Shown here one piece after another: positions 52,549 through 60,044 of a stretch of 64,000 bases of DNA (the stretch's first letter is position 1; the number at the start of each line of letters is the position of its first letter). The notes beneath the pieces are model-generated. The model had not been told where the DNA came from and did not search any database. It saw only the letters and a program-made list of their open reading frames with translations. The position numbers were made by a program, and so were the translations under genes. This DNA is from Candidatus Phyllobacterium onerii (GTDB taxonomy: Bacteria > Pseudomonadota > Alphaproteobacteria > Rhizobiales > Rhizobiaceae): positions 186,001-250,000 of the forward strand of contig NZ_JAQMHX010000001.1 of the NCBI RefSeq assembly GCF_028331445.1, written 5' to 3'.

Positions 52549-53178
52549 CTAGCCTGGAGGGCCGGTATACCCGACCGCGTTGGGCCCGCCGTTCATCTCC
52601 CGAAGCTTGACGATGTAATGCTGCGGACGCAGCAAATGGCCGGGTGCTTTATATCCCATGGACCGCGCGATCTCGCCCACGAAGGCATTGCAGTTGAACG
52701 TCGTTGCTTGCCAGAAGCGCGACCTGGCTTGCAGTTTGCGTATGTAGGCGACGACTTTATTGTACTCGGCTTCGTTCAAGGTGACGCGCCAGGTTGCCGA
52801 CCTGTACCTGTCGTCCGTATCACCGTCGCTCTCGCCGGTCTCGGCTGGAACGGGTATGTAATGGCCAAGAATATAGGGAACCACGCTGTTCGTAGCCGGG
52901 TGGAGGCCGGCAACTTCGCGATCAACTATATTGCCCGCCTTATCCAGACGCCCGAACATCACATAGGTGTGGCCGTAGGTAAGGGCATAGCGCGAGCGAA
53001 ATTCGATATAATAACGCCCGTTTTTTTGCTCGGGCTGGGCTGCTGTCGCGGAGGTCACCTGAACGGCCGCCGCGTTATCGCCGGTACCGGCTACGGAACC
53101 CGACTTGCTCGCATCACTCGTTTGGCATCCCGCCACTGCGAGCCCAAGCGCGATCACAGATAACAGACGAACACTCAT
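52549..53178 (-). CDS. Lipoprotein of unknown function (209 aa)
   Basis: ATG 53178 or the ATG three codons upstream begins a lipoprotein signal with lipobox VAGC (SVRLLSVIALGLAVAGC). The body contains YYIEFRSRYALTYGHTYVMFGRLD, with a conserved-looking His, and TTFNCNAFVGEIARSMGY, whose Cys within NCNAFVGEIA and an earlier His would suit a papain/NlpC-like fold. The catalytic reading is speculative. A palindromic repeat borders its 3' end. Confidence 0.7.
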   Translation of the reverse strand: MSVRLLSVIALGLAVAGCQTSDASKSGSVAGTGDNAAAVQVTSATAAQPEQKNGRYYIEFRSRYALTYGHTYVMFGRLDKAGNIVDREVAGLHPATNSVVPYILGHYIPVPAETGESDGDTDDRYRSATWRVTLNEAEYNKVVAYIRKLQARSRFWQATTFNCNAFVGEIARSMGYKAPGHLLRPQHYIVKLREMNGGPNAVGYTGPPG

Positions 53179-53299
53179 GAGCGTCATCCCATCCCAGAAT
53201 TCATCAAAACGCAATCCCCAAGCCCGGCCATACCCGCTATAAACCACCGGGGGCCGCACAGCCGCCTGTTAGGCCGGCATTTTGCGAATCACATGATGC

Positions 53300-53330
53300 T
53301 GGAAGGGTCGGGCGACCCTTCCATTTTTTT
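53300..53330 (+). terminator. Strong plus-strand intrinsic terminator without an assigned gene
   Basis: TGGAAGGGTCG (53300-53310) pairs with CGACCCTTCCA (53313-53323), then seven T. Only minus-strand genes flank it, so it may end an unannotated plus-strand RNA in 53180-53300. Confidence 0.8.
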
Positions 53331-53341
53331 GACGAAACTTC

Positions 53342-53473
53342 TTATTTATAAACTGGTGCTGCTGCGGGCTCTTCAGCGACTGGCGGCGGAGCTTTCCCCT
53401 TACCTATCGTCCCACACGCGCTTAGGCTTGCAATGGTTAGAGTGGCTACTACAGCGAATAGAATCCTGCTCAT
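53342..53473 (-). CDS. Very small lipoprotein (43 aa)
   Basis: ATG 53473 follows AAAGGAAAT. Residues 1-18 are a signal ending in LSAC, then GTIGKGKAPPPV and an Ala/Pro tail ending PVYK. It fits the group of tiny Pro-rich alphaproteobacterial lipoproteins. Too short for domain search; confidence rests on the ribosome site and lipobox. Upstream are tandem GGTAGAGTA repeats. Confidence 0.68.
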   Translation of the reverse strand: MSRILFAVVATLTIASLSACGTIGKGKAPPPVAEEPAAAPVYK

Positions 53474-53511
53474 CAGATTTCCTTTCCCTCAAAGGCGAGT
53501 AGGTGACCGAC

Positions 53512-53549
53512 GGTAGAGTACTACCAATGGTAGAGTAGCACAAATCATT
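53512..53549. promoter_or_regulatory. Operator-like repeats upstream of the 43-aa lipoprotein
   Basis: GGTAGAGTA at 53512-53520 and again at 53529-53537; between them CTACCAATGGTAG (53521-53533) is a palindrome, and CACAA-N4-TTGTG follows. No regulator is known for it. Confidence 0.4.
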
Positions 53550-53625
53550 GTGATGACTAGAGCTTGGTAAGGTAAACGCACAACAAGTGTGTCCAGTTTG
53601 CAACAGGGGCAGCCCAGCGGGATAT

Positions 53626-54222
53626 TCAGATGATCAACACCGGCGTTCCCAAGGGCGTATTGTCGTAGAGATGGAGGATGTCCTCGTTCGTCAGGCGAAT
53701 GCACCCGTTCGACACGGCTTGTCCGATCAGCCAAGGTTCATTTGTGCCGTGCAGACGAAAATAGGTGTCGCGTCCGCCGCGATAGAGATAAAGCGCCCGC
53801 GCACCAAGCGGGTTGTTTGGCCCGCCTGGGACCCCGCCGGCATATTGGGCAAGTCGCGGCTTGCGCTTGATCATGCTTGCGGTGGGCATCCACGATGGCC
53901 ATTCCTCTTTGCGCTCGATCGTCGCTCTGCCCTTGAGCGTCAGTCCCTCCTCGCCGACGGCGATACCGTAGCGCGTGGCCGACCCGCCATCCTGGACTGC
54001 ATAGAGGAAACGCTCATAGGTGTTGACGACGAGCGTCCCGGGCGCCTCGCTGCCTTGATACGCCACCTCCTGCCGTCTCAGACGGGGATCCATGCCCTGA
54101 GGTATGGCAAAGGCAGACGAAATGGGTGACATTGCCTGGCGCATCCCGGACCCGCATCCGGAGGTCAGCATTGCCAGCCCGCCAAGCATCAGCCCCCGGC
54201 GCGTAACTTTTCCATTGATCAT
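53626..54222 (-). CDS. L,D-transpeptidase (YkuD family) lipoprotein
   Basis: About 198 residues from ATG 54222. The N-terminus RRGLMLGGLAMLTSGC has an RR pair and a lipobox ending TSGC. The YkuD active site is intact: HGTNEPWLIG (His) and VSNGCIRLTNEDILHLYD (Ser-x-Gly-Cys-x-Arg, catalytic Cys). It would form or modify peptidoglycan 3-3 crosslinks or anchor lipoproteins. TTG 54234 is an alternative start. It stands alone on the minus strand. Confidence 0.88.
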   Translation of the reverse strand: MINGKVTRRGLMLGGLAMLTSGCGSGMRQAMSPISSAFAIPQGMDPRLRRQEVAYQGSEAPGTLVVNTYERFLYAVQDGGSATRYGIAVGEEGLTLKGRATIERKEEWPSWMPTASMIKRKPRLAQYAGGVPGGPNNPLGARALYLYRGGRDTYFRLHGTNEPWLIGQAVSNGCIRLTNEDILHLYDNTPLGTPVLII

Positions 54223-54469
54223 TTGTTGCCCCAACCAGTCGACACATTACGGCCACCCTAACATCGCAGCAGTTGATGGCCAAGTCTCACGCATCGCAGC
54301 GATAGACTATGAACAACAACCTGGAATATCTGCGGCTCACGCGCTATTGAAAAAGCCGAAGCTGAAAAGGCACTATTAGAGCTGAACACCTGTGCCGGTG
54401 CCGTTAAACCGACAATCAACAGTCGTTTTCCAGACTTAACCTTTGCCACAGGCTTGGCATTGTCGGTGC

Positions 54470-55411
54470 ATGAGTATCTCCGCCGTGCCCCTGCCGCCCG
54501 TCGCCGGGCCAGACCCTGCCAAGACCTCTTCGGAGGCTGCGATCGGCTGTCTGCTGGTGGCGGGCGCCGCGATCGCCTGGAGCACCGGCGGCGCGCTCAC
54601 GCGCTTCGTCGAAGCCAATGACAACTGGACGATCGTCTTCTGGCGCTCCGTCTTCGCCGCTCTGTTTCTCCTTTGCTTCATGCTGGTGCGCGACGGGCCG
54701 CGCGGCACATGGCGGCTTTTTCAACATATGGGGCTGGCCGGCCTCGGCGTCGCAATTTGCTTCGCCATCGCCTCATCCTGCTTCATCATCGCGTTGTCCT
54801 ATACGACGGTCGCCAATGTGCTCCTGCTGCAGGCGGGCGTACCGTTGTTCGCGGCTTTGATCTCGTGGATATTGTTCCGCGAGCGCATCAGTTCCGCCAC
54901 ATGGATCGCTATTGCCGTGGTCATTGCCGGCGTCGCCATCATGGTCTCGGATTCGCTCGATGGGGAGGTTTCGCCCATCGGCGATATGCTGGCGCTGTTG
55001 ATCGCCATCTCGTTCGCCATCGCCACTGTCATCACCCGTCGCAAGGCGCATCTGCGCATGACGCCGGCGGTTTTTCTCGGCGTGGTCATTGCTGCCTGCG
55101 TGGCATCGACGATGGCCGGCCAGTTCAGCACGAGCGTGCGGGATTTCGGCCTGCTCTTTGCACTCGGCGCGGTCAATCTCGGTCTCGGCCTCGCATTCTT
55201 CGTCAGCGGCGCCCGGCTCATTCCCTCGGCGCTGGCCGCGCTGATCGGCACTCTCGAACCAGTGCTCGGCCCCGTCTGGGTCTGGCTCCTGCACAACGAG
55301 GTCCCGGCTCCGCGCACCATCATCGGCGGCGCCGTCATTCTCGCCGCGCTTCTCATGCATCTCGGCTGGGAATATCGGCGTCAAAAGCGCGTGGCGGCGG
55401 TCGTCCGCTAG
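54470..55411 (+). CDS. DMT superfamily (EamA) transporter
   Basis: About 313 residues with ten membrane segments in two EamA repeats: first GCLLVAGAAIAWSTGGALTRF, second MLALLIAISFAIATVITRR, each followed by four spans, ending GGAVILAALLMHLGW. Such exporters move amino acids, metabolites or drugs. ATG 54470 is used; a start at 54443 adds nine residues. It precedes the putrescine operon but a 12-bp palindrome and 178 bp separate them. Substrate unknown. Confidence 0.86.
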   Translation: MSISAVPLPPVAGPDPAKTSSEAAIGCLLVAGAAIAWSTGGALTRFVEANDNWTIVFWRSVFAALFLLCFMLVRDGPRGTWRLFQHMGLAGLGVAICFAIASSCFIIALSYTTVANVLLLQAGVPLFAALISWILFRERISSATWIAIAVVIAGVAIMVSDSLDGEVSPIGDMLALLIAISFAIATVITRRKAHLRMTPAVFLGVVIAACVASTMAGQFSTSVRDFGLLFALGAVNLGLGLAFFVSGARLIPSALAALIGTLEPVLGPVWVWLLHNEVPAPRTIIGGAVILAALLMHLGWEYRRQKRVAAVVR

Positions 55412-55442
55412 TCGCAATTCTCCACACGACCACTGCGCTGCA

Positions 55443-55478
55443 TCATTGAAAATTTCGCACTTGCGCAATTTTCAATGA
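55443..55478. promoter_or_regulatory. Large palindrome between the EamA gene and potF
   Basis: Perfect 12-bp arms TCATTGAAAATT (55443-55454) and AATTTTCAATGA (55467-55478) with a 12-base spacer TCGCACTTGCGC. No T run follows on the plus strand, so an operator for the pot operon or a weak end for the upstream gene are both possible. Confidence 0.5.
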
Positions 55479-55589
55479 AAGTGTTGCCTGAAGCCAGTTG
55501 ACGAACCCTTCGCAATCTAAAAAGGTAGGGCTAATCACGGGAACCTCGGCACAATTCAAAGTATTAGTGCCAGCATCATGGAGAACTAA

Positions 55590-56681
55590 ATGGGTATCAA
55601 AACCGCTCTGTTGACGGCCACTCTCGCGCTCGGAATTTCCAGTTCCGCTTGGGCGGCGGACCGCGTCGTCAATATCTACAACTGGTCTGACTATATCGAT
55701 CCGGCGATCCTTGAAGAATTCACCAAGGAGACCGGCATCAAGGTCGTCTACGATACCTTCGACTCCAATGAGATTCTTGAAACCAAGCTTCTCGCCGGCG
55801 GTACCGGTTATGACGTGGTGGTCCCCACCGCCAACTTCCTGCAGCGCCAGATTGCGGCGGGTGTGTTCCAGAAGCTCGACAAATCCAAGCTTCCGAATCT
55901 TTCCAACACGTGGGATATGATCAACGAGCGCATCGCCACCTACGATCCCGGCAACGAGTATTCGGTTGACTACATGTGGGGTACGACAGGTATCGGCTAT
56001 AATGTTGACAAGATGAAAGCCATTCTCGGCTCAGACGAGAAGCCGACATGGGACGTGCTGTTCAAGCCTGAAGTGGCGGCGAAATTCAAGGATTGCGGTA
56101 TTCACATCCTTGATTCGGCCTCCGACGTCATGCCTTCTGCCCTTGCCTATCTCGGTCTCAACCCCGACAGCAAGGATCCGGATGAATTGGCCAAGGCGGG
56201 CGCGCTGCTTGAGTCAATCCGCCCTTATGTCCGCAAGTTCCATTCTTCCGAATATATCAACGCCCTTGCCAATGGTGATATCTGCCTCGCGCTCGGCTAT
56301 TCTGGCGATATACTCCAGGCCAAGACACGCGCCGAAGAAGCCAAGGCCGGAGTCAATGTAGCCTATGCAATTCCGGCTGCGGGTGCCCAGATGTGGTTTG
56401 ACCTGATGGCGATCCCCGCCGATGCGCCCCACGTTGCGGAAGCGCACGAATTCATCAACTACATGCTCAAGCCGGATGTTGCGGCAAAGGCCTCGAATTT
56501 CGTGTCCTATGCCAACGGCAACAAGGCGTCTCAAGCGGTGATGGACAAGGCGGTCCTCGAGAATCCGGAAGTGTATCCGGATGAAGCGACGCTCAAGAAG
56601 CTGTTCACCGTCACGCCTTACGATACGAAAATTCAGCGCGTGGTGACGCGGCTCTGGACGAAGGTGGTCACAGGGCAGTAA
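55590..56681 (+). CDS. potF: Putrescine-binding periplasmic protein (PotF-like)
   Basis: A 363-residue solute-binding protein. Signal peptide MGIKTALLTATLALGISSSAWA (given by its ends MGIKTALL and SSSAWA) then VVNIYNWSDYIDPAIL, the signature of PotD/PotF proteins, with EETGIKVVYDTFDSNE-like and GTTGIGYNVDKM segments. GGAGAACT precedes the ATG. It feeds PotGHI downstream; PuuA/PuuB nearby suggest putrescine as ligand, though spermidine is possible. A terminator follows. Confidence 0.92.
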   Translation: MGIKTALLTATLALGISSSAWAADRVVNIYNWSDYIDPAILEEFTKETGIKVVYDTFDSNEILETKLLAGGTGYDVVVPTANFLQRQIAAGVFQKLDKSKLPNLSNTWDMINERIATYDPGNEYSVDYMWGTTGIGYNVDKMKAILGSDEKPTWDVLFKPEVAAKFKDCGIHILDSASDVMPSALAYLGLNPDSKDPDELAKAGALLESIRPYVRKFHSSEYINALANGDICLALGYSGDILQAKTRAEEAKAGVNVAYAIPAAGAQMWFDLMAIPADAPHVAEAHEFINYMLKPDVAAKASNFVSYANGNKASQAVMDKAVLENPEVYPDEATLKKLFTVTPYDTKIQRVVTRLWTKVVTGQ

Positions 56682-56688
56682 ATCCTGC

Positions 56689-56721
56689 AAAGACCCCGGC
56701 AGCCGATGCCGGGGTCTTTTT
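56689..56721 (+). terminator. Intercistronic terminator between potF and potG
   Basis: AAAGACCCCGGCA (56689-56701) pairs with TGCCGGGGTCTTT (56707-56719) across GCCGA, followed by TT. Probably attenuates the permease genes and keeps the binding protein in excess. Confidence 0.88.
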
Positions 56722-56753
56722 AAATCTAAGAACAGAAAAGTCCGGGGCAAATC

Positions 56754-57902
56754 ATGAAATCATTGGGAAGTTTCCGCCGCACATTCGCACCTTGGAACGA
56801 TCCTGCAGCGAAGCCCTTTATCGCCATCGAAAACGTCACCAAGAAGTTCGGTGATTTCGCGGCCGTCAATGATTTGTCCCTCAACATCTATAATCGTGAA
56901 TTTTTTGCGCTGCTCGGTGCTTCCGGTTGTGGCAAGTCGACCCTCTTGCGCATGCTTGCCGGCTTCGAAGAGCCTACCGCCGGGCGCATTCTCATCGACG
57001 GTCAGGATATGCGCGGCATTCCGCCCTACAAGCGCCCGGTCAACATGATGTTCCAGTCCTATGCCCTTTTTCCGCACATGACGGTCGAAGGTAACATCGC
57101 TTTTGGTCTGAAGCAGGAGGGCATGCCCAAGGGCGATATCGAGGCGCGTGTCGCCGAAATGCTCAAGCTTGTGAAGCTCGAGCGGTTCGCCAAGCGCAAG
57201 CCGCACCAGCTCTCCGGCGGTCAGCGCCAGCGCGTGGCGCTGGCGCGTTGCGTTGCAAAGCGTCCGAAGGTTTTGCTGCTCGACGAGCCACTTGGTGCGC
57301 TCGACAAGAAACTGCGCGAGGAAACGCAGTTTGAGCTCATGGACCTGCAGATGAAACTTGGCCTGACATTCGTTGTCGTTACACACGATCAGGAAGAAGC
57401 GATGACCATGGCCGACCGCATCGCCGTCATGGACAAGGGCAAGGTCATGCAGGTGGCAACGCCGGCGGAAGTCTATGAAGCCCCAAACTCGAAGTTCGTC
57501 GCCGACTTCATCGGCAATGTAAACATGTTCGAAGGTACCGCCGCCGCAGTCGCCAATGGCAAGATCGACATTGCTGTCGCACCTGAAAACCTGACGATCC
57601 GCACCGATGCCGCTTCGAAAAGCTGCACTGTCGGCCAGCCGGTTGGGTTTGCCATCAGGCCGGAGAAAATCAGGGTCAGCCGCAAGCAGCCCGCCGATCC
57701 GTCAATCAATTCCGCGCACGGGGAGCTTTATGACATCGCCTACTTCGGCGACATGACGGTCTTCCATGTGAAGCTTGAAAGCGGCCGGATCATCAAGGCT
57801 GCGAGCCTCAACGCTGTGCGCACGGTCGAAGACCCGCTCGGCTATGACGATATGGTCTGGGTCAATTTCGATGCCGATGCCGGTATCGTTCTGACCGCTT
57901 GA
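56754..57902 (+). CDS. potG: Putrescine ABC transporter ATPase (PotG-like)
   Basis: A 382-residue ABC subunit. Walker A GASGCGKSTLL (about 54-64), Q-loop MFQSYALFPHM, signature LSGGQRQRVALARC, Walker B VLLLDEPLGALD and the switch His in VTHDQEEAM are all present, followed by a TOBE regulatory domain (about 300-370; VGFAIRPEKIRVS). The stop lies 14 bp before the potH start. Inner-membrane-associated, energises PotHI. Confidence 0.93.
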   Translation: MKSLGSFRRTFAPWNDPAAKPFIAIENVTKKFGDFAAVNDLSLNIYNREFFALLGASGCGKSTLLRMLAGFEEPTAGRILIDGQDMRGIPPYKRPVNMMFQSYALFPHMTVEGNIAFGLKQEGMPKGDIEARVAEMLKLVKLERFAKRKPHQLSGGQRQRVALARCVAKRPKVLLLDEPLGALDKKLREETQFELMDLQMKLGLTFVVVTHDQEEAMTMADRIAVMDKGKVMQVATPAEVYEAPNSKFVADFIGNVNMFEGTAAAVANGKIDIAVAPENLTIRTDAASKSCTVGQPVGFAIRPEKIRVSRKQPADPSINSAHGELYDIAYFGDMTVFHVKLESGRIIKAASLNAVRTVEDPLGYDDMVWVNFDADAGIVLTA

Positions 57903-57916
57903 GAAGGGGCGATATC

Positions 57917-58828
57917 ATGCAGAACTTGATATCCTCCATCGCAAGCCGGCTGGTCATAGCCGTTCCTTATCTATGGCTACTGATTTTCTTTCTCATCCCC
58001 TTCGTCATCGTCTTCAAGATATCGCTTTCGGAAGTCGCGATGGCCATCCCGCCCTATACGCCGGTGTTCAACCTCTCGGCCGGCTGGCAAGCCTTTGCGG
58101 ATAATTTCTCCCAGTTTTCATGGGACAACTACATTTGGCTGTTGGAAGACCCGCTTTATTACAAAGCCTATATCTCCAGCGTGATCATCGCCGCGGTTTC
58201 GACCGTTCTGACGCTTATCGTCGGCTATCCCATCGCCTACGGCATGGCGCGCGCGCCCGCGACGATCCGGCCAACACTGCTGATGCTGGTCATCCTGCCG
58301 TTCTGGACCAGTTTCCTGATTCGCGTCTATGCGTGGATAGGCATCTTGAAGCCCGAGGGCCTGCTCAACCAGTTCCTGATGTGGGCGCATGTGATCGACA
58401 CACCACTCAACATCCTCAACACCAATACAGCCGTCTTTATCGGTATCGTTTATTCCTACCTGCCATTTCTGGTTCTGCCGATTTATTCGGCGCTGGAAAA
58501 GATGGACTACTCACTGGTCGAAGCAGCTGAGGATCTTGGCTGTCCGCCCATACTCGCCTTCTGGAAAATCACCTTTCGTCTGTCGATGCCGGGCGTCATA
58601 GCCGGGTGTTTCCTGGTTTTCATTCCTGCGGTTGGTGAATTCGTCATTCCTGACCTCCTCGGCGGATCGCAGACCCTGATGATTGGCAAGACGCTGTGGA
58701 ACGAGTTCTTCTCCAACCGCGATTGGCCGGTTTCCTCCGCCGTCGCTGTTATCCTTCTGCTGTTGCTGGTCGTGCCGATCGTTCTGTTCCAGCGTGCGGA
58801 AGCACGGGCCCAGGAAAGCGAGAAATAA
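57917..58828 (+). CDS. potH: Putrescine ABC transporter permease (PotH-like)
   Basis: About 303 residues from ATG 57917, preceded by GAAGGGG. Six membrane segments with the permease EAA loop LVEAAEDLGCPPILAFWKITF near residue 205 (given by its parts VEAAEDLG and FWKITF). It pairs with PotI to form the channel. The start is 14 bp after potG; a TTG 18 bases upstream is unlikely. Confidence 0.92.
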   Translation: MQNLISSIASRLVIAVPYLWLLIFFLIPFVIVFKISLSEVAMAIPPYTPVFNLSAGWQAFADNFSQFSWDNYIWLLEDPLYYKAYISSVIIAAVSTVLTLIVGYPIAYGMARAPATIRPTLLMLVILPFWTSFLIRVYAWIGILKPEGLLNQFLMWAHVIDTPLNILNTNTAVFIGIVYSYLPFLVLPIYSALEKMDYSLVEAAEDLGCPPILAFWKITFRLSMPGVIAGCFLVFIPAVGEFVIPDLLGGSQTLMIGKTLWNEFFSNRDWPVSSAVAVILLLLLVVPIVLFQRAEARAQESEK

Positions 58829-58829
58829 A

Positions 58830-59648
58830 ATGAACACCACCTGGTCCCGCTTCAACATTGCCTCCCTGGTTTTCGGTTTCGCCTTCCTTTATTTGCCGAT
58901 CGTCCTTCTGGTCGTCTTTTCGTTCAACGAATCCCGGCTCGTCACCGTGTGGGCAGGGTTCTCGACCAAATGGTACGTGTCCCTGTTTCACAACCAGAGC
59001 TTCATCGATGCGGCTTGGGTGACGATCCGCGTCGGGCTGGTCTCGGCCACCGTCGCGACGATTCTTGGAACACTCGGTGCCTTGGCTATGACCCGCTATA
59101 CGCGCTTTCGCGGGCGCTTGCTGTTTTCAGCAATGATCTACGCACCGCTGGTCATGCCGGAAGTCATCACGGGATTGTCGATGCTTCTGCTCTTCGTTGC
59201 CATCGGCTTCGACCGCGGCCTGTGGACCATGATCCTCGCGCATATCACGTTTTCCATGTGCTTTGTCGCCGTCGTCGTGCAGTCGCGACTGGTGACATTC
59301 GACCGCTCGCTGGAAGAAGCGGCAATGGACCTTGGGGCAACGCCGGTCACGACCTTCTTCAAGGTAACGCTGCCGGTGATCCTCCCGGCGGTGGTCTCTG
59401 GCTGGATGCTTGCCTTCACCCTTTCGTTGGACGATCTGGTCATTTCCAGCTTCACCTCAGGGCCGGGCGCGACCACGCTGCCAATGCGCATCTACTCGCA
59501 GGTCCGGCTTGGCGTGACGCCGGAAATCAACGCCGCTTGTACCATCCTGATTGCCATCGTCGCAGTCGGAGTGATCATTGCTTCGATCGCCAACAAGCGC
59601 CGCGAGGTTCAGAAGGCACGCGACGAACAGGCCGCTGCACGGAACTGA
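58830..59648 (+). CDS. potI: Putrescine ABC transporter permease (PotI-like)
   Basis: A 272-residue permease, six membrane segments, with the EAA loop SLEEAAMDLGATPVTTFFKVTLP near residue 165 (parts EEAAMDLG and FFKVTLP). ATG 58830 lies two bases after the potH stop, with AGGAAAGCGAG before it. Completes potFGHI. The C-terminus is basic and cytoplasmic. A hairpin follows at 59904. Confidence 0.92.
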   Translation: MNTTWSRFNIASLVFGFAFLYLPIVLLVVFSFNESRLVTVWAGFSTKWYVSLFHNQSFIDAAWVTIRVGLVSATVATILGTLGALAMTRYTRFRGRLLFSAMIYAPLVMPEVITGLSMLLLFVAIGFDRGLWTMILAHITFSMCFVAVVVQSRLVTFDRSLEEAAMDLGATPVTTFFKVTLPVILPAVVSGWMLAFTLSLDDLVISSFTSGPGATTLPMRIYSQVRLGVTPEINAACTILIAIVAVGVIIASIANKRREVQKARDEQAAARN

Positions 59649-60044
59649 CAACCCTGGACAACTTCCGAGCCTGAGATAGCGCCTCGAATGCAACTCTGCG
59701 TTCGTTGTTGCGCGCTTCAAACCAAGCAATAGATGAGAAATGGCGCTCACGCGCTAACGGTTTGACGGCAAAGCAGCAACACCGGGGCCAGCGGTGTATC
59801 GGGGAAGACAGGCTCCCCCGACTGCGGCAAGAGCCTTGCCTCAAACTTGGAGGTGAAACTAGTGCGGTACATGCCGTTTAGCGTAACCCTCATCTTGAAG
59901 AAGACCCGGACGAGCTGGTTCATAACCGTCCGGGTTCAATTCTTCAGATAAGGAACGGAGGGTGGGCGAGAGCTCATCCTCTGCTCCAAGACATCATACC
60001 ATGTTCCGAACAGTTGCCAAGCATCATACCCAAGCGACTTTCGT
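59649..60044. other. Intergenic stretch with hairpins, no gene seen
   Basis: It holds ACCCGGACG/CGTCCGGGT (59904-59912 with 59927-59935) and TCGGGG/CCCCGA near 59801-59820, but no T run strong enough for a clear terminator. Frames here lack ribosome sites. A small RNA is possible, not shown. Confidence 0.4.

Noticed and set aside
52258-53163. Plus-strand frame of 301 residues
   Set aside because: It begins in the end of the regulator gene, runs through a palindromic repeat and is antisense to the lipoprotein gene.
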